From Lachnospiraceae bacterium (GTDB lineage: Bacteria > Bacillota > Clostridia > Lachnospirales > Lachnospiraceae): a stretch of DNA of 64,000 nt. The notes beneath the pieces are model-generated. The model saw nothing but the letters and a program-made list of their open reading frames with translations. It searched no databases and was not told where the DNA came from. The number at the start of each line of letters is the position of its first letter. The stretch's first letter is position 1. This document shows positions 53,698 through 62,723 of the stretch, one piece after another. Both the position numbers and the translations under genes were made by a program. The DNA is taken from positions 1 through 64,000 of the forward strand of contig JAHZFJ010000021.1 of assembly GCA_019421365.1 (NCBI GenBank), read 5' to 3'.

Positions 53698-54825
53698 ATG
53701 CATAGAATAGGAATAATTGGTGGCGGACAACTTGGTAAGATGATGATTCTTGATGCTAAAAGATTGGATTATTATTTCGTAATCCTTGATCCAACGAAAA
53801 ATTGTCCTGCGGACAGTATTGCAGATGAACATATCGTTGCTGGTTTCGATGATGTTGAGGCAATTAGACAATTAGCGGAACGTGTAGATGTAGTAACATA
53901 TGAGTTTGAACATATTAATGTGAAAGCATTGCAATTATTAGAAGAGCTAGGCCATAAAGTCTATCCATCAAGTGAGACGCTACTCCATATTCAGAATAAA
54001 TTGGATCAAAAAGATTGGTTACGTAAGCATGAGATTCCTGTTCCAGATTATTTAGGCGTTAAAGGAATAGATGAAATCTTACAAGTTGGAGAAAAATATG
54101 GTTATCCAATCATCCTAAAGACTTGTACGGGTGGTTATGATGGAAAAGGTAATGCAATCATCAAAACGAGAGAAGAAGTAGAAGCAGCATATGACTGCCT
54201 TGGGGCAGGTAAACTTCCATTAATGGTGGAAGAATTCGTACCATTTGAAAAGGAAGTATCTATTCTTGTATGCAGGAGTGCTAATGGAGATGTTAAGGTA
54301 TTCCCTGTTGCTGAGAATGTACATGTGAATAGTATTCTTGATGAGACAACAGTTCCAGCTGTAATCTCTAAGGAGAGCACAGATGAGGCTATGGAAATTG
54401 CCAGAAAGACAATCGAAGTATTTGGTTGTTGTGGTATGCTTTGTATTGAATTGTTTGTAAAAAGAGATGGACATATTCTTGTTAACGAATTAGCACCAAG
54501 ACCACATAACTCTGGTCATTATACAATTGAAGGTTGTTATACATCACAATATGAAAATCATATTCGCGCAATTCTTTCTCAACCACTTGGAGATACTTCT
54601 CTTATTCGTCCGACAGCTATGAAGAATATAATTGGTCAGACCAATGGAGACGCTAATGTACAAGGTCTTGAAGTGGCATATGAAAAACCAGGTGTGAAGA
54701 TTCATCTATATGGTAAAGAAAAAGTTGCTGTCGGTCGTAAGATGGGACATATTACAGCAACAGCCCCAACCATAGAAGAAGCTTTAGAGGCTGTTAGATT
54801 TGCGCATGATAAGATTAGGTTCTAG
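53698..54825 (+). CDS. purK: 5-(carboxyamino)imidazole ribonucleotide synthase
   Basis: 375 residues from the ATG at 53698 (CAGGGATAAGT upstream; MHRIGIIGGGQLGKMM is the usual PurK start). An in-frame ATG at 53677 is possible. ATP-grasp fold: IILKTCTGGYDGKGN, LMVEEFVPFEKEVSILV and NELAPRPHNSGHYTIEG. Uses ATP and bicarbonate to make N5-CAIR from AIR. purE follows 30 bases downstream; the two work in sequence in purine synthesis. Confidence 0.92.
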   Translation: MHRIGIIGGGQLGKMMILDAKRLDYYFVILDPTKNCPADSIADEHIVAGFDDVEAIRQLAERVDVVTYEFEHINVKALQLLEELGHKVYPSSETLLHIQNKLDQKDWLRKHEIPVPDYLGVKGIDEILQVGEKYGYPIILKTCTGGYDGKGNAIIKTREEVEAAYDCLGAGKLPLMVEEFVPFEKEVSILVCRSANGDVKVFPVAENVHVNSILDETTVPAVISKESTDEAMEIARKTIEVFGCCGMLCIELFVKRDGHILVNELAPRPHNSGHYTIEGCYTSQYENHIRAILSQPLGDTSLIRPTAMKNIIGQTNGDANVQGLEVAYEKPGVKIHLYGKEKVAVGRKMGHITATAPTIEEALEAVRFAHDKIRF

Positions 54826-54855
54826 TTATTAATAAAATGAAAAGAGGGTGATGGC

Positions 54856-55365
54856 ATGGCTAAGATAGGTATTATCATGGGAAGTGATTCTGATCTTCCA
54901 GTAATGAGCAAGGCAGCAGAGATTTTAGATGAGTTAAAGGTGGAGTATGAATTAACAATCGTATCTGCTCATCGTACTCCAGATCGTCTGTATGATTATG
55001 CAAAGAATGCAGAAGGAAGAGGTATTGAAGTAATTATAGCGGGTGCAGGTGGAGCAGCGCATCTACCAGGTATGACTGCGGCTATGACAGTACTTCCTGT
55101 TATTGGTGTTCCTGTTCAGACAAAGGCCCTTGGTGGAGTAGATAGTTTATATTCAATCTGCCAGATGCCACCAGGTATTCCTGTTGCAACGGTTGCCATT
55201 AATGGTGCATTAAATGCAGGATTATTAGCAGCAAAAATCCTTGCAACTACGGATTTAGAATTAAGAGAGCGTTTGAAAATATATGCAGATGGACTTAATG
55301 ATATGGTTCTAGAAAAAGCAGAAAAACTTGAGACAATTAAGTATCAATCATATTTAAATCAATAG
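54856..55365 (+). CDS. purE: N5-CAIR mutase
   Basis: 169 residues, class I PurE: MGSDSDLPVM phosphate-binding loop, SAHRTPDRLYDYA, AGAGGAAHLPGMTAAMTVLP and GGVDSLYSICQMPPGIPVAT. Moves the carboxyl group of N5-CAIR to C4 of the imidazole, giving CAIR. Coupled to purK upstream; ended by a strong terminator. Confidence 0.95.
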   Translation: MAKIGIIMGSDSDLPVMSKAAEILDELKVEYELTIVSAHRTPDRLYDYAKNAEGRGIEVIIAGAGGAAHLPGMTAAMTVLPVIGVPVQTKALGGVDSLYSICQMPPGIPVATVAINGALNAGLLAAKILATTDLELRERLKIYADGLNDMVLEKAEKLETIKYQSYLNQ

Positions 55366-55372
55366 AGAATTA

Positions 55373-55417
55373 GGAAGGTTACAAAGTTGGTATCTGATTT
55401 TGTAACCTTCCTTTTTA
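55373..55417 (+). terminator. Terminator after purE
   Basis: GGAAGGTTACAAA (55373-55385) pairs with TTTGTAACCTTCC, followed by TTTTTATTT. Confidence 0.85.
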
Positions 55418-55507
55418 TTTATCAAGTACTGACGTGTTCAGATAGTTTTTCTTATGAATAAAGCAAACTACTCTAAACTAAGTTTTTTACGTGCGAAGTT
55501 TGAGTTA

Positions 55508-56791
55508 TTAACCGATTCTGTACAGCCTAGCACCATGAGTAGGGACCATTACAGTTATAGAGTTAGTATCTAATTGCAATTCTTCGTCAGTCCATAATTC
55601 TGTAATCATTAGTGATTTTAATGATTCGAGATTTAACCATTCTGGATTCAGTTCAATCTCTCTCTCCTCATCTAGATTAAAGATAGCTAGGTATTGTACG
55701 TCATCATGGATATCTTCAGAATACCAAACAGCTTGTTTATCATTTCGCATAATTTGTTTTGCATTATGACTGTCTGTTAATAGATGCAAAACATTTTTGT
55801 TTGTAATAAGGTTTAATGTCCATTCATCAAGTTTTGGAAGCTCCGCACCTAACATCATAGGAGAACGGAATATGGACCATAATGTCATCATTGTAATCTG
55901 TTCTTCTTTAGTAAAGTTAGTCATTCGCTCTGAACCAAATCCCTTGCCAACAAAACCAACGGGTATCATATCACAATCAGGATAACAACCAGGAGAGACA
56001 TGATTTTGCCAATGTTCACAACGTTCGAACATATTTAATAGAAGAGGCCAAGTATCCCAGAAATCATCTGTGATTCTCCACATATTGGCATACTGTTCAT
56101 AATGCCAAGCTTCCTCTAATCTAGCTGGACCTGGTGATAGACTTAGTACCATAGGGCGCTTACAGTTGCTAATTGCTTCGTGTAACATAATGATTTCATC
56201 TTTGGCCGAAGCTGCGTCCATACGACAGATATCATCACATTTGATAAAATCAACGCCCCATTCAGCGTATAACTCAAAGACAGAATTATAGTATTCCTTA
56301 GATCCAGATTTGTTAGGAAATACTCCATACATGTCAGGATTCCAAAAACAGATGGAACTAGGGTCAGCAATCTCGTTTGCAGTTATAGTTGTCCCTTTAA
56401 TTGGTGTATGCATATGTGCAGCGATACGAGGAATACCTCTCATAATATGAATACCAAATTTGAGTCCCAAACTATGTATGTAATCTGCTAATGGTTTGAA
56501 ACCATTTCCACCTGCAGCGGAAGGAAAACGGTCGGGACATGGAAGGAGACGAGAGTATTCATCAATGGCCACTTTTTCGAAAGGAATATATTGATATTGG
56601 TCTCTCATAGTACCGACGTTATAAGAATACCACTCAATATCCACTACTATATATTCCCAACCATAAGGTTTTAGGTATTTGACCATATAGTCGGCATTTT
56701 TTCTGATATCTTCCTCTGTAACGGAGGTGTCATAATAATCATAACTGTTCCAACCCATCGGAGGGCTTAGTGCAAATGTGTTTTTATCCAT
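55508..56791 (-). CDS. GH27 alpha-galactosidase (cytoplasmic)
   Basis: 427 residues without signal peptide. GH27 motifs: LSPPMGWNSYDYYDT start, YIVVDIEWY, LGLKFGIHIMRGIPR, nucleophile in VDFIKCDDI and acid/base Asp in WRITDDFWDTW. The GDH-like RSPMMLGAELPKLDEWTLNL block precedes the C-terminal beta domain. Would remove alpha-galactosyl units from imported oligosaccharides (raffinose or galactomannan type); some relatives act on beta-L-arabinopyranosides. Divergent from an AraC regulator 102 bases away, and placed between two halves of a purine gene set. Confidence 0.87.
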   Translation of the reverse strand: MDKNTFALSPPMGWNSYDYYDTSVTEEDIRKNADYMVKYLKPYGWEYIVVDIEWYSYNVGTMRDQYQYIPFEKVAIDEYSRLLPCPDRFPSAAGGNGFKPLADYIHSLGLKFGIHIMRGIPRIAAHMHTPIKGTTITANEIADPSSICFWNPDMYGVFPNKSGSKEYYNSVFELYAEWGVDFIKCDDICRMDAASAKDEIIMLHEAISNCKRPMVLSLSPGPARLEEAWHYEQYANMWRITDDFWDTWPLLLNMFERCEHWQNHVSPGCYPDCDMIPVGFVGKGFGSERMTNFTKEEQITMMTLWSIFRSPMMLGAELPKLDEWTLNLITNKNVLHLLTDSHNAKQIMRNDKQAVWYSEDIHDDVQYLAIFNLDEEREIELNPEWLNLESLKSLMITELWTDEELQLDTNSITVMVPTHGARLYRIG

Positions 56792-56893
56792 ATAATGTTC
56801 TCCTTTTCCTTATCAAATTTACTGTTTATTTTATTATACGTGTGGTACTCTATAATAAGAAAGAGGATTATTACTGCATAAGGGGGTAATATT

Positions 56894-57742
56894 TTGATAT
56901 ACGGGAATTATGGGTTTGCTAATGTAGATTCATTTACAGCAAACCAGTTACATATCTATGACTTTGGAATTGAGTATCGAAAAGATGAAAATTACGATTA
57001 TAATAATACAAAACGTAAGGATTATGATGGATATCTTTTGCAATTTACTATGGGCGGGAGAGGATATATTGATATTGATGGAGTGACTACAGAATTAACA
57101 CCTGGTAAAGCGTTTATCATACCATTTCCTCATAACAGTAGATATTATTTAGGCAAAGAAGAAGGAGAGGAGTGGAACTTTTGTTATGTCCATTTTAATG
57201 GTTTAATTGCGGACAGGTATTATGATTACATAAGTAAAGGACAAGGAAATATAGTAACAGTAAGTGAGAATAGCCACTCTATTCAAACATTTTTAAAAGA
57301 ATATCAAGCTGTACAAAATGGAAAGCAATATAGTCAATATAACAATAGCATCTTCTTGTACCAGTTTTTAATATTGTTATTGCAAGATATAGAAACACCT
57401 ACACACAGTATGAGCATAGGTTGTGTTGACAAAGCGGTAGATTGGATGGCGCAGAATTTCTCTACTCAAAAGAACCTATCAGAGATGTGTGTTGAGATTG
57501 GAGTTACCTTAGCGCATCTAACAAGGCAATTTCATATGCAAAAGGGGATTACGCCAATGCAGTATTTAAGAAACATACGATTGGACCATTCGCTTGTATT
57601 ATTATCTACCACCGTATTATCAGTAGAAGAAATCGCACATGAATGCGGGTTCTCTAATGCAAATTATTATGCCAAAGTATTCCGTAAATCTTTTGGATTA
57701 ACGCCTACGGCTTATCGAGTAATACATACGATAAGAAGATAG
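56894..57742 (+). CDS. AraC-family regulator (TTG start)
   Basis: 282 residues. N-terminal cupin-type sugar-sensing domain (LLQFTMGGRGYIDIDGVTTE; KAFIIPFPHNSRYYL), C-terminal double HTH (LSEMCVEIGVTLAHLTRQFH; SVEEIAHECGFSNANYYAKV). TTG start supported by AAGGGGG seven bases upstream. Its divergent neighbour GH27 is the natural target, with an alpha-galactoside as signal. Confidence 0.83.
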   Translation: MIYGNYGFANVDSFTANQLHIYDFGIEYRKDENYDYNNTKRKDYDGYLLQFTMGGRGYIDIDGVTTELTPGKAFIIPFPHNSRYYLGKEEGEEWNFCYVHFNGLIADRYYDYISKGQGNIVTVSENSHSIQTFLKEYQAVQNGKQYSQYNNSIFLYQFLILLLQDIETPTHSMSIGCVDKAVDWMAQNFSTQKNLSEMCVEIGVTLAHLTRQFHMQKGITPMQYLRNIRLDHSLVLLSTTVLSVEEIAHECGFSNANYYAKVFRKSFGLTPTAYRVIHTIRR

Positions 57743-58018
57743 TATTAATAATAGTTAAAGTAGTTGAACTTATAGATAATTAAAATATTATTAATCACTC
57801 TAATAAATAACATAAGAAATTAATACAGTGCAAAATAAGACAAAGAACGAAAAATGTGGTAAGATAACTTATGGAAATAACGAAGTGTAACTCCATAAGG
57901 AGTCAAAAGTTAACAGGTCTATTGTATTAAGTAAATTACGAAACAACTAGGTTGTTTCTGAAAATTACTTGAAGACGAGTAACATATAAATCGTTGGAAT
58001 TAACAGGAGGAAAGTAAC

Positions 58019-59044
58019 ATGGATTACAAAAAAGCTGGCGTTGATATTGAAGCAGGATATAAAGCAGTTGAACTTATGAAGAAACATATAGGACAAACAA
58101 TGAGAAGCGAAGTTCTAACTAACATAGGTGGATTTTCAGGAGCTTTCTCACTTGCTAGTTTTAAAGATATGGAGGAGCCAACTTTAGTATCTGGTACAGA
58201 TGGGGTTGGAACAAAATTAAAATTAGCTTTTATCCTTGATAAACATGATACAATCGGTATTGACTGTGTTGCAATGTGTGTTAATGATATTGCATGTGCA
58301 GGTGGTGAACCATTATTCTTCCTTGACTATATAGCATGTGGCAAGAATGAACCAGAAAGAATTGCAACTATCGTTAGCGGTGTTGCTAATGGCTGTGTTC
58401 AATCTAATGCTGCATTAATAGGTGGCGAAACTGCAGAAATGCCTGGTTTCTATCCTGTTGATGAATATGACTTAGCAGGTTTTGCAGTAGGTATTGTTGA
58501 TAAGAAAAACCTTATTACAGGACAAAACTTAAAAGATAGAGATGTTTTAATTGGAATCGCTTCATCTGGTATTCATAGTAATGGATACTCCTTAGTAAGA
58601 AAAGTATTCAATATGAATCGTGATGCATTAGAAACTTATTATGAATCACTTGGTGCAACACTTGGTGAAACTTTATTAACTCCAACAAAGATTTACGTGA
58701 AAGCATTACGTTCTCTTAAAGATGGTGGAGTTACGGTGAAAGCTTGTAGCCATATTACTGGTGGCGGTTTCTACGAAAATATTCCAAGAATGCTTCCGGA
58801 AGGAGTTCATGCATTCATTAAGAAAAATAGTTATGAAGTTCCACCAATCTTTAATATGCTTGCAAAAGATGGTGAAATTGCTGAACAAATGATGTACAAC
58901 ACATATAACATGGGTCTTGGTATGATGGTTGCAGTTGATCCTACTCAGGTAGATGAAGCAATTCGTCTTATTGAAGCAGCTGGTGAGAAAGCATACATCG
59001 TTGGTGAAGTTAAGAGTGGAGACAAAGGGGTAACAGTAGAATAA
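58019..59044 (+). CDS. purM: Phosphoribosylformylglycinamidine cyclo-ligase (AIR synthetase)
   Basis: 341 residues. DYKKAGVDIEAGYKAVELMK start, VSGTDGVGTKLKLAF, CVNDIACAGGEPLFFLDY and GGETAEMPGFY are PurM signatures. Forms AIR from FGAM with ATP, the step before PurK/PurE. Preceded by a 276-base leader with hairpins (57869-57898; 57931-57972) and AGGAGGAAA. First gene of purM-purN-purD. Confidence 0.95.
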   Translation: MDYKKAGVDIEAGYKAVELMKKHIGQTMRSEVLTNIGGFSGAFSLASFKDMEEPTLVSGTDGVGTKLKLAFILDKHDTIGIDCVAMCVNDIACAGGEPLFFLDYIACGKNEPERIATIVSGVANGCVQSNAALIGGETAEMPGFYPVDEYDLAGFAVGIVDKKNLITGQNLKDRDVLIGIASSGIHSNGYSLVRKVFNMNRDALETYYESLGATLGETLLTPTKIYVKALRSLKDGGVTVKACSHITGGGFYENIPRMLPEGVHAFIKKNSYEVPPIFNMLAKDGEIAEQMMYNTYNMGLGMMVAVDPTQVDEAIRLIEAAGEKAYIVGEVKSGDKGVTVE

Positions 59045-59055
59045 GGAGAAATCGT

Positions 59056-59676
59056 ATGAAGATTGCAGTTTTGGTTTCTGGGGGAGGTACAAACCTTCAG
59101 GCGATTATTGATAAAGTTGAAGATGGTACGATTCAAAATACGAGTATAGAAGTGGTTATAAGTAATAAAAAAGATGCGTATGCATTGACTAGAGCGACCA
59201 ATCATGGAATTGCATCGGAATGCATCTCTCCCAAAGATTTTGAGGAGAGAGACGAATTTAATAGGGCTTTGGTAGATAGAATTAACTCTTACGGGGTAGA
59301 TTTAATTGTCTTAGCAGGATATCTAGTTATTCTTCCTGAGATACTTGTTAAGGAATATCCAAACCGTATTATTAACATACATCCATCCTTGATTCCATCT
59401 TTTTGTGGGCCAGGAATGTATGGTCTTAAAGTGCATGAAGCAGTACTTGAGAGAGGTGTGAAAGTCACTGGTGCAACCGTACATTACGTAGATGCAGGTG
59501 TTGACAGTGGACCAATTTTATTGCAGAAAGCTATTGAGGTAGAACAAGGCGACACGGCAGAAGTATTACAAAAGAGAGTTATGGAACAGGCTGAATGGTT
59601 GATTTTACCGCAAGCGATTGATTTGATCGCGAACGGTAAGGTAGAGATTATAGATAATAAAGCAGTAATTATATAA
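59056..59676 (+). CDS. purN: Phosphoribosylglycinamide formyltransferase
   Basis: 206 residues. VLVSGGGTNLQAIID, catalytic INIHPSLIPSFCG and GATVHYVDAGVDSGPIL are typical of PurN, which formylates GAR using 10-formyltetrahydrofolate. Eleven bases after purM. Usual length. Confidence 0.95.
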   Translation: MKIAVLVSGGGTNLQAIIDKVEDGTIQNTSIEVVISNKKDAYALTRATNHGIASECISPKDFEERDEFNRALVDRINSYGVDLIVLAGYLVILPEILVKEYPNRIINIHPSLIPSFCGPGMYGLKVHEAVLERGVKVTGATVHYVDAGVDSGPILLQKAIEVEQGDTAEVLQKRVMEQAEWLILPQAIDLIANGKVEIIDNKAVII

Positions 59677-59691
59677 GAAAGGTGGCAAACA

Positions 59692-60963
59692 ATGAAGGTA
59701 CTTATCGTTGGTAGTGGCGGAAGAGAACATGCAATTGCATATTCTGTATCGAAAAGCAAACATGTAGATAAAATCTATTGTGCACCAGGTAATGCGGGAA
59801 TTGCTGAACTTGCAGAATGTGTTCCTATTTCACCAATGGAATTAGATAGATTGGCTGATTTTGCTGAAGAAAATAAGATCGAGTTAACAATTATCGGTAT
59901 GGATGACCCACTTGTAGCTGGTGTTGTGGATGTTTTCGAAGCAAGAGGATTACGCGTATTTGGACCTAGAAAGAATGCTGCAATCATTGAAGGTTCGAAG
60001 GCATTCTCGAAAGATTTAATGAAGAAATACAATATTCCTACTGCTGCATATGAGACATTCGATTCCGCTGATGATGCAATTGCTTACTTAGAGACAAGCG
60101 AGTATCCGATCGTATTAAAGGCAGATGGATTAGCATTAGGAAAAGGTGTATTAATCTGTAATACATTCGAAGAAGCTAAAGATGGCGTTAAATCGATTAT
60201 GCTTGATAAGCAATTTGGTAGTGCAGGTAACCGCCTTGTAATTGAAGAGTTTATGACCGGTAGAGAAGTATCAGTACTTGCTTATTGTGATGGAACACAT
60301 ATTAAACCGATGACAAGTGCACAAGATCATAAACGTGCCAAAGACGGAGATCAAGGTTTGAATACTGGTGGAATGGGAACATTTTCTCCAAGTCCATTCT
60401 ATACCAAAGAAGTAGATGAATTCTGTGAAAAATACGTATACCAAGCAACAATGGATGCGATGAAATCAGAAGGCAGAGATTTCACAGGAATCTTATTCTG
60501 TGGATTAATGTTAACAGAAAAAGGACCAAGAGTGTTAGAATATAATGCTAGATTTGGTGACCCTGAAGCACAAGTTGTATTACCTCGTATGAAGAATGAT
60601 ATCATCGAAGTAATGAACGCTTGTATCGATGGTAAGTTAGATGAAATAGACTTGCAATTTGAAGATAATGCAGCTGTTTGTGTAGTTCTTGCCTCAGCAG
60701 GTTATCCAGAGAAGTACGACAAAGGAATTAAGATTACTGGATTCGAAAACTTCCAAGGAAAAGAAGGCTATTATGTATTTCATGCTGGAACGAAAGAGAC
60801 TGAAGATGGAATAGTAACCAATGGTGGACGTGTTCTAGGCGTAACAGCTAAGGGAGCAACATTACAAGAAGCAAGAGCCAATGCATACGATGCAACAAAC
60901 TGGATTGATTTCTCGAACAAATATATGAGAAATGATATTGGTAAGGCAATCGACGAAGTATAG
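59692..60963 (+). CDS. purD: Phosphoribosylamine-glycine ligase
   Basis: 423 residues, ATP-grasp enzyme: KVLIVGSGGREHAIAY start, LKADGLALGKGV, TGGMGTFSPSPF and YNARFGDPEAQV. Makes GAR from phosphoribosylamine, glycine and ATP. Fifteen bases after purN; purH, often found between the two, is absent. Ended by a strong terminator. Confidence 0.95.
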   Translation: MKVLIVGSGGREHAIAYSVSKSKHVDKIYCAPGNAGIAELAECVPISPMELDRLADFAEENKIELTIIGMDDPLVAGVVDVFEARGLRVFGPRKNAAIIEGSKAFSKDLMKKYNIPTAAYETFDSADDAIAYLETSEYPIVLKADGLALGKGVLICNTFEEAKDGVKSIMLDKQFGSAGNRLVIEEFMTGREVSVLAYCDGTHIKPMTSAQDHKRAKDGDQGLNTGGMGTFSPSPFYTKEVDEFCEKYVYQATMDAMKSEGRDFTGILFCGLMLTEKGPRVLEYNARFGDPEAQVVLPRMKNDIIEVMNACIDGKLDEIDLQFEDNAAVCVVLASAGYPEKYDKGIKITGFENFQGKEGYYVFHAGTKETEDGIVTNGGRVLGVTAKGATLQEARANAYDATNWIDFSNKYMRNDIGKAIDEV

Positions 60964-60968
60964 AATAG

Positions 60969-61011
60969 GAGTTGTTATATGAGAAAGAACTCTCGTATAG
61001 CAACTTTTTTT
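60969..61011 (+). terminator. Terminator after purD
   Basis: AGTTGTTATATGAGA pairs with TCTCGTATAGCAACT (G-U pairs allowed), followed by seven T. Confidence 0.85.
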
Positions 61012-61226
61012 ATGTATTATGATAGTGGTAGGGGGTGTGGGCTGCGTAAGTCATAGAAGTCTTACTACGTTAGGAAATACAATATGATTCAAATGGCGAT
61101 ATATAGTGTGCTTACGAATAATTAGCATAAAAGTGGAAATCCTTATAAAGAGTGTGTGTTTTAGAGTGAAATTCAGTAGAAATTACTGAATTGAATAAAT
61201 AAAATTCTTATAAGGAGTGAAGTGCA

Positions 61227-62384
61227 TTGCATCAGTTTATAGCAGATTATCTTAGCAAATTTATTCATATCCCTTTTGCTATTAATATGGAAGAAGAGCA
61301 TCTTAAAGTAGGTGAAGGAGAACCTGCATTCACCGTTACAATTAAAGAGGGGATTAGTAAAAAGGAATTATTAACAAGTACATCATTAGCTCTCGGAGAA
61401 GCATATATGAAGGGGATCATTGAGGTAGATCGAGATTTGTATGAAGTCTTAAATCTCTTCCTTGGTAATATGGAGTCTTTTAATAGAGATAAGTCTGAAT
61501 TAAAGAAATTATTCCATCCGAATATGTCTAAGAAACATCAAAAGGAAGAAGTATCTTCTCACTATGATATAGGTAATGATTTTTATTCCCTATGGCTAGA
61601 CGAAACACTGAGCTATTCGTGTGCTTACTTTAAGAAAGATACGGATACGTTATACGAGGCACAGTGTAATAAAGTGCACCATATACTTGAAAAATTACAT
61701 TTAGAAAAAGGGATGACTCTCTTAGATATAGGTTGTGGCTGGGGCTTCTTGTTAAAGACAGCGGCTAAGGAATATGGAGTGAAGGGGTATGGAATAACAC
61801 TTAGTACAGAACAATATGAAAAGTGCAAAGCAGATATTAAGAAGGAAGGGCTAGAAGACTTAGTAACAGTAGAACTTATGGATTACCGTGATTTGAAAAA
61901 GTCGGGATTACAATTTGACCGTGTTGTTAGTGTTGGTATGATAGAGCATGTTGGGCGTGGCCAATATGAGGAGTACTTAGAATGTGCGAATGCTGTTATG
62001 AAACCAGGTGCCTTATTCTTATTACATTATATTAGTGGTCATAAGGAACATGGTGGAGATCCTTTTATTAAGAAATATATCTTCCCTGGTGGTATGTTAC
62101 CTAGTTTTAGAGAAATTATTTATCTATTACCTGAGTATCATTTCTATACTCTTGATGTGGAGAGCTTACGTACACACTATAATAAGACTTTATTATGTTG
62201 GAGAAAGAATTATCTAGAACATGCTGAGCAGATTAAGAAGGAAAAAGGAACAGAATTCTTTCGAATGTGGGATGCATATCTAGCTTCTTGTGCAGCCACT
62301 TTCTTAAATGGTGTGATAGACTTGCATCAGATTTTAATCTCCAAAGGAGTGAATAATGAGTTACCGATGACCCGTGTAGTATAG
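61227..62384 (+). CDS. cfa: Cyclopropane-fatty-acyl-phospholipid synthase
   Basis: 385 residues, TTG start with AAGGAGTGAAGTGCA upstream. SAM-binding LLDIGCGWGFLLKTAAKEYG, EVSSHYDIGNDFYSLWLDET before it and SYSCAYFKKD are typical of Cfa/Mma enzymes; SVGMIEHVGRGQYEEY carries conserved active-site residues. Transfers a methylene group from SAM to double bonds in membrane lipid acyl chains, usually in stationary phase or stress. Monocistronic. Confidence 0.92.
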   Translation: MHQFIADYLSKFIHIPFAINMEEEHLKVGEGEPAFTVTIKEGISKKELLTSTSLALGEAYMKGIIEVDRDLYEVLNLFLGNMESFNRDKSELKKLFHPNMSKKHQKEEVSSHYDIGNDFYSLWLDETLSYSCAYFKKDTDTLYEAQCNKVHHILEKLHLEKGMTLLDIGCGWGFLLKTAAKEYGVKGYGITLSTEQYEKCKADIKKEGLEDLVTVELMDYRDLKKSGLQFDRVVSVGMIEHVGRGQYEEYLECANAVMKPGALFLLHYISGHKEHGGDPFIKKYIFPGGMLPSFREIIYLLPEYHFYTLDVESLRTHYNKTLLCWRKNYLEHAEQIKKEKGTEFFRMWDAYLASCAATFLNGVIDLHQILISKGVNNELPMTRVV

Positions 62385-62416
62385 ATTTAAGTTATAAATG
62401 CAATGATAAGCAACAT

Positions 62417-62450
62417 TAAAAAGGCGATTTTTCAATAGATCGTCTTTTTT
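62417..62450 (+). terminator. Terminator after cfa
   Basis: AAAAAGGCGAT pairs with ATCGTCTTTTTT around a short loop. The 62451-62723 stretch after it is AT-rich and carries the next promoter. Confidence 0.75.
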
Positions 62451-62723
62451 AGCGTGTGAATGTATTTACATTAGAATCTCAATAAATTTTTCATAGTATA
62501 TTCATCCTTAATGTGACAAAGTGCCATGAAAATGCCATAGATATTCAGTATTTTTTAATGTATAAAGTGGAATTAAGTTGCAAGGTTGGAAATCATACAC
62601 GAAAAAGGATAAATATTGGATGAAATATGGTATGATTAGAATACAGGTCGCCTTATTGATCTGAATTGTGAAAGTTAAAACAGAGTAGAATGTATACTCT
62701 ATGGCATAAGAAAGGAGTTATTT

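Noticed and set aside
57743..58018. Purine riboswitch upstream of purM
   Set aside because: Hairpins are present but the conserved purine aptamer loop sequences were not found.
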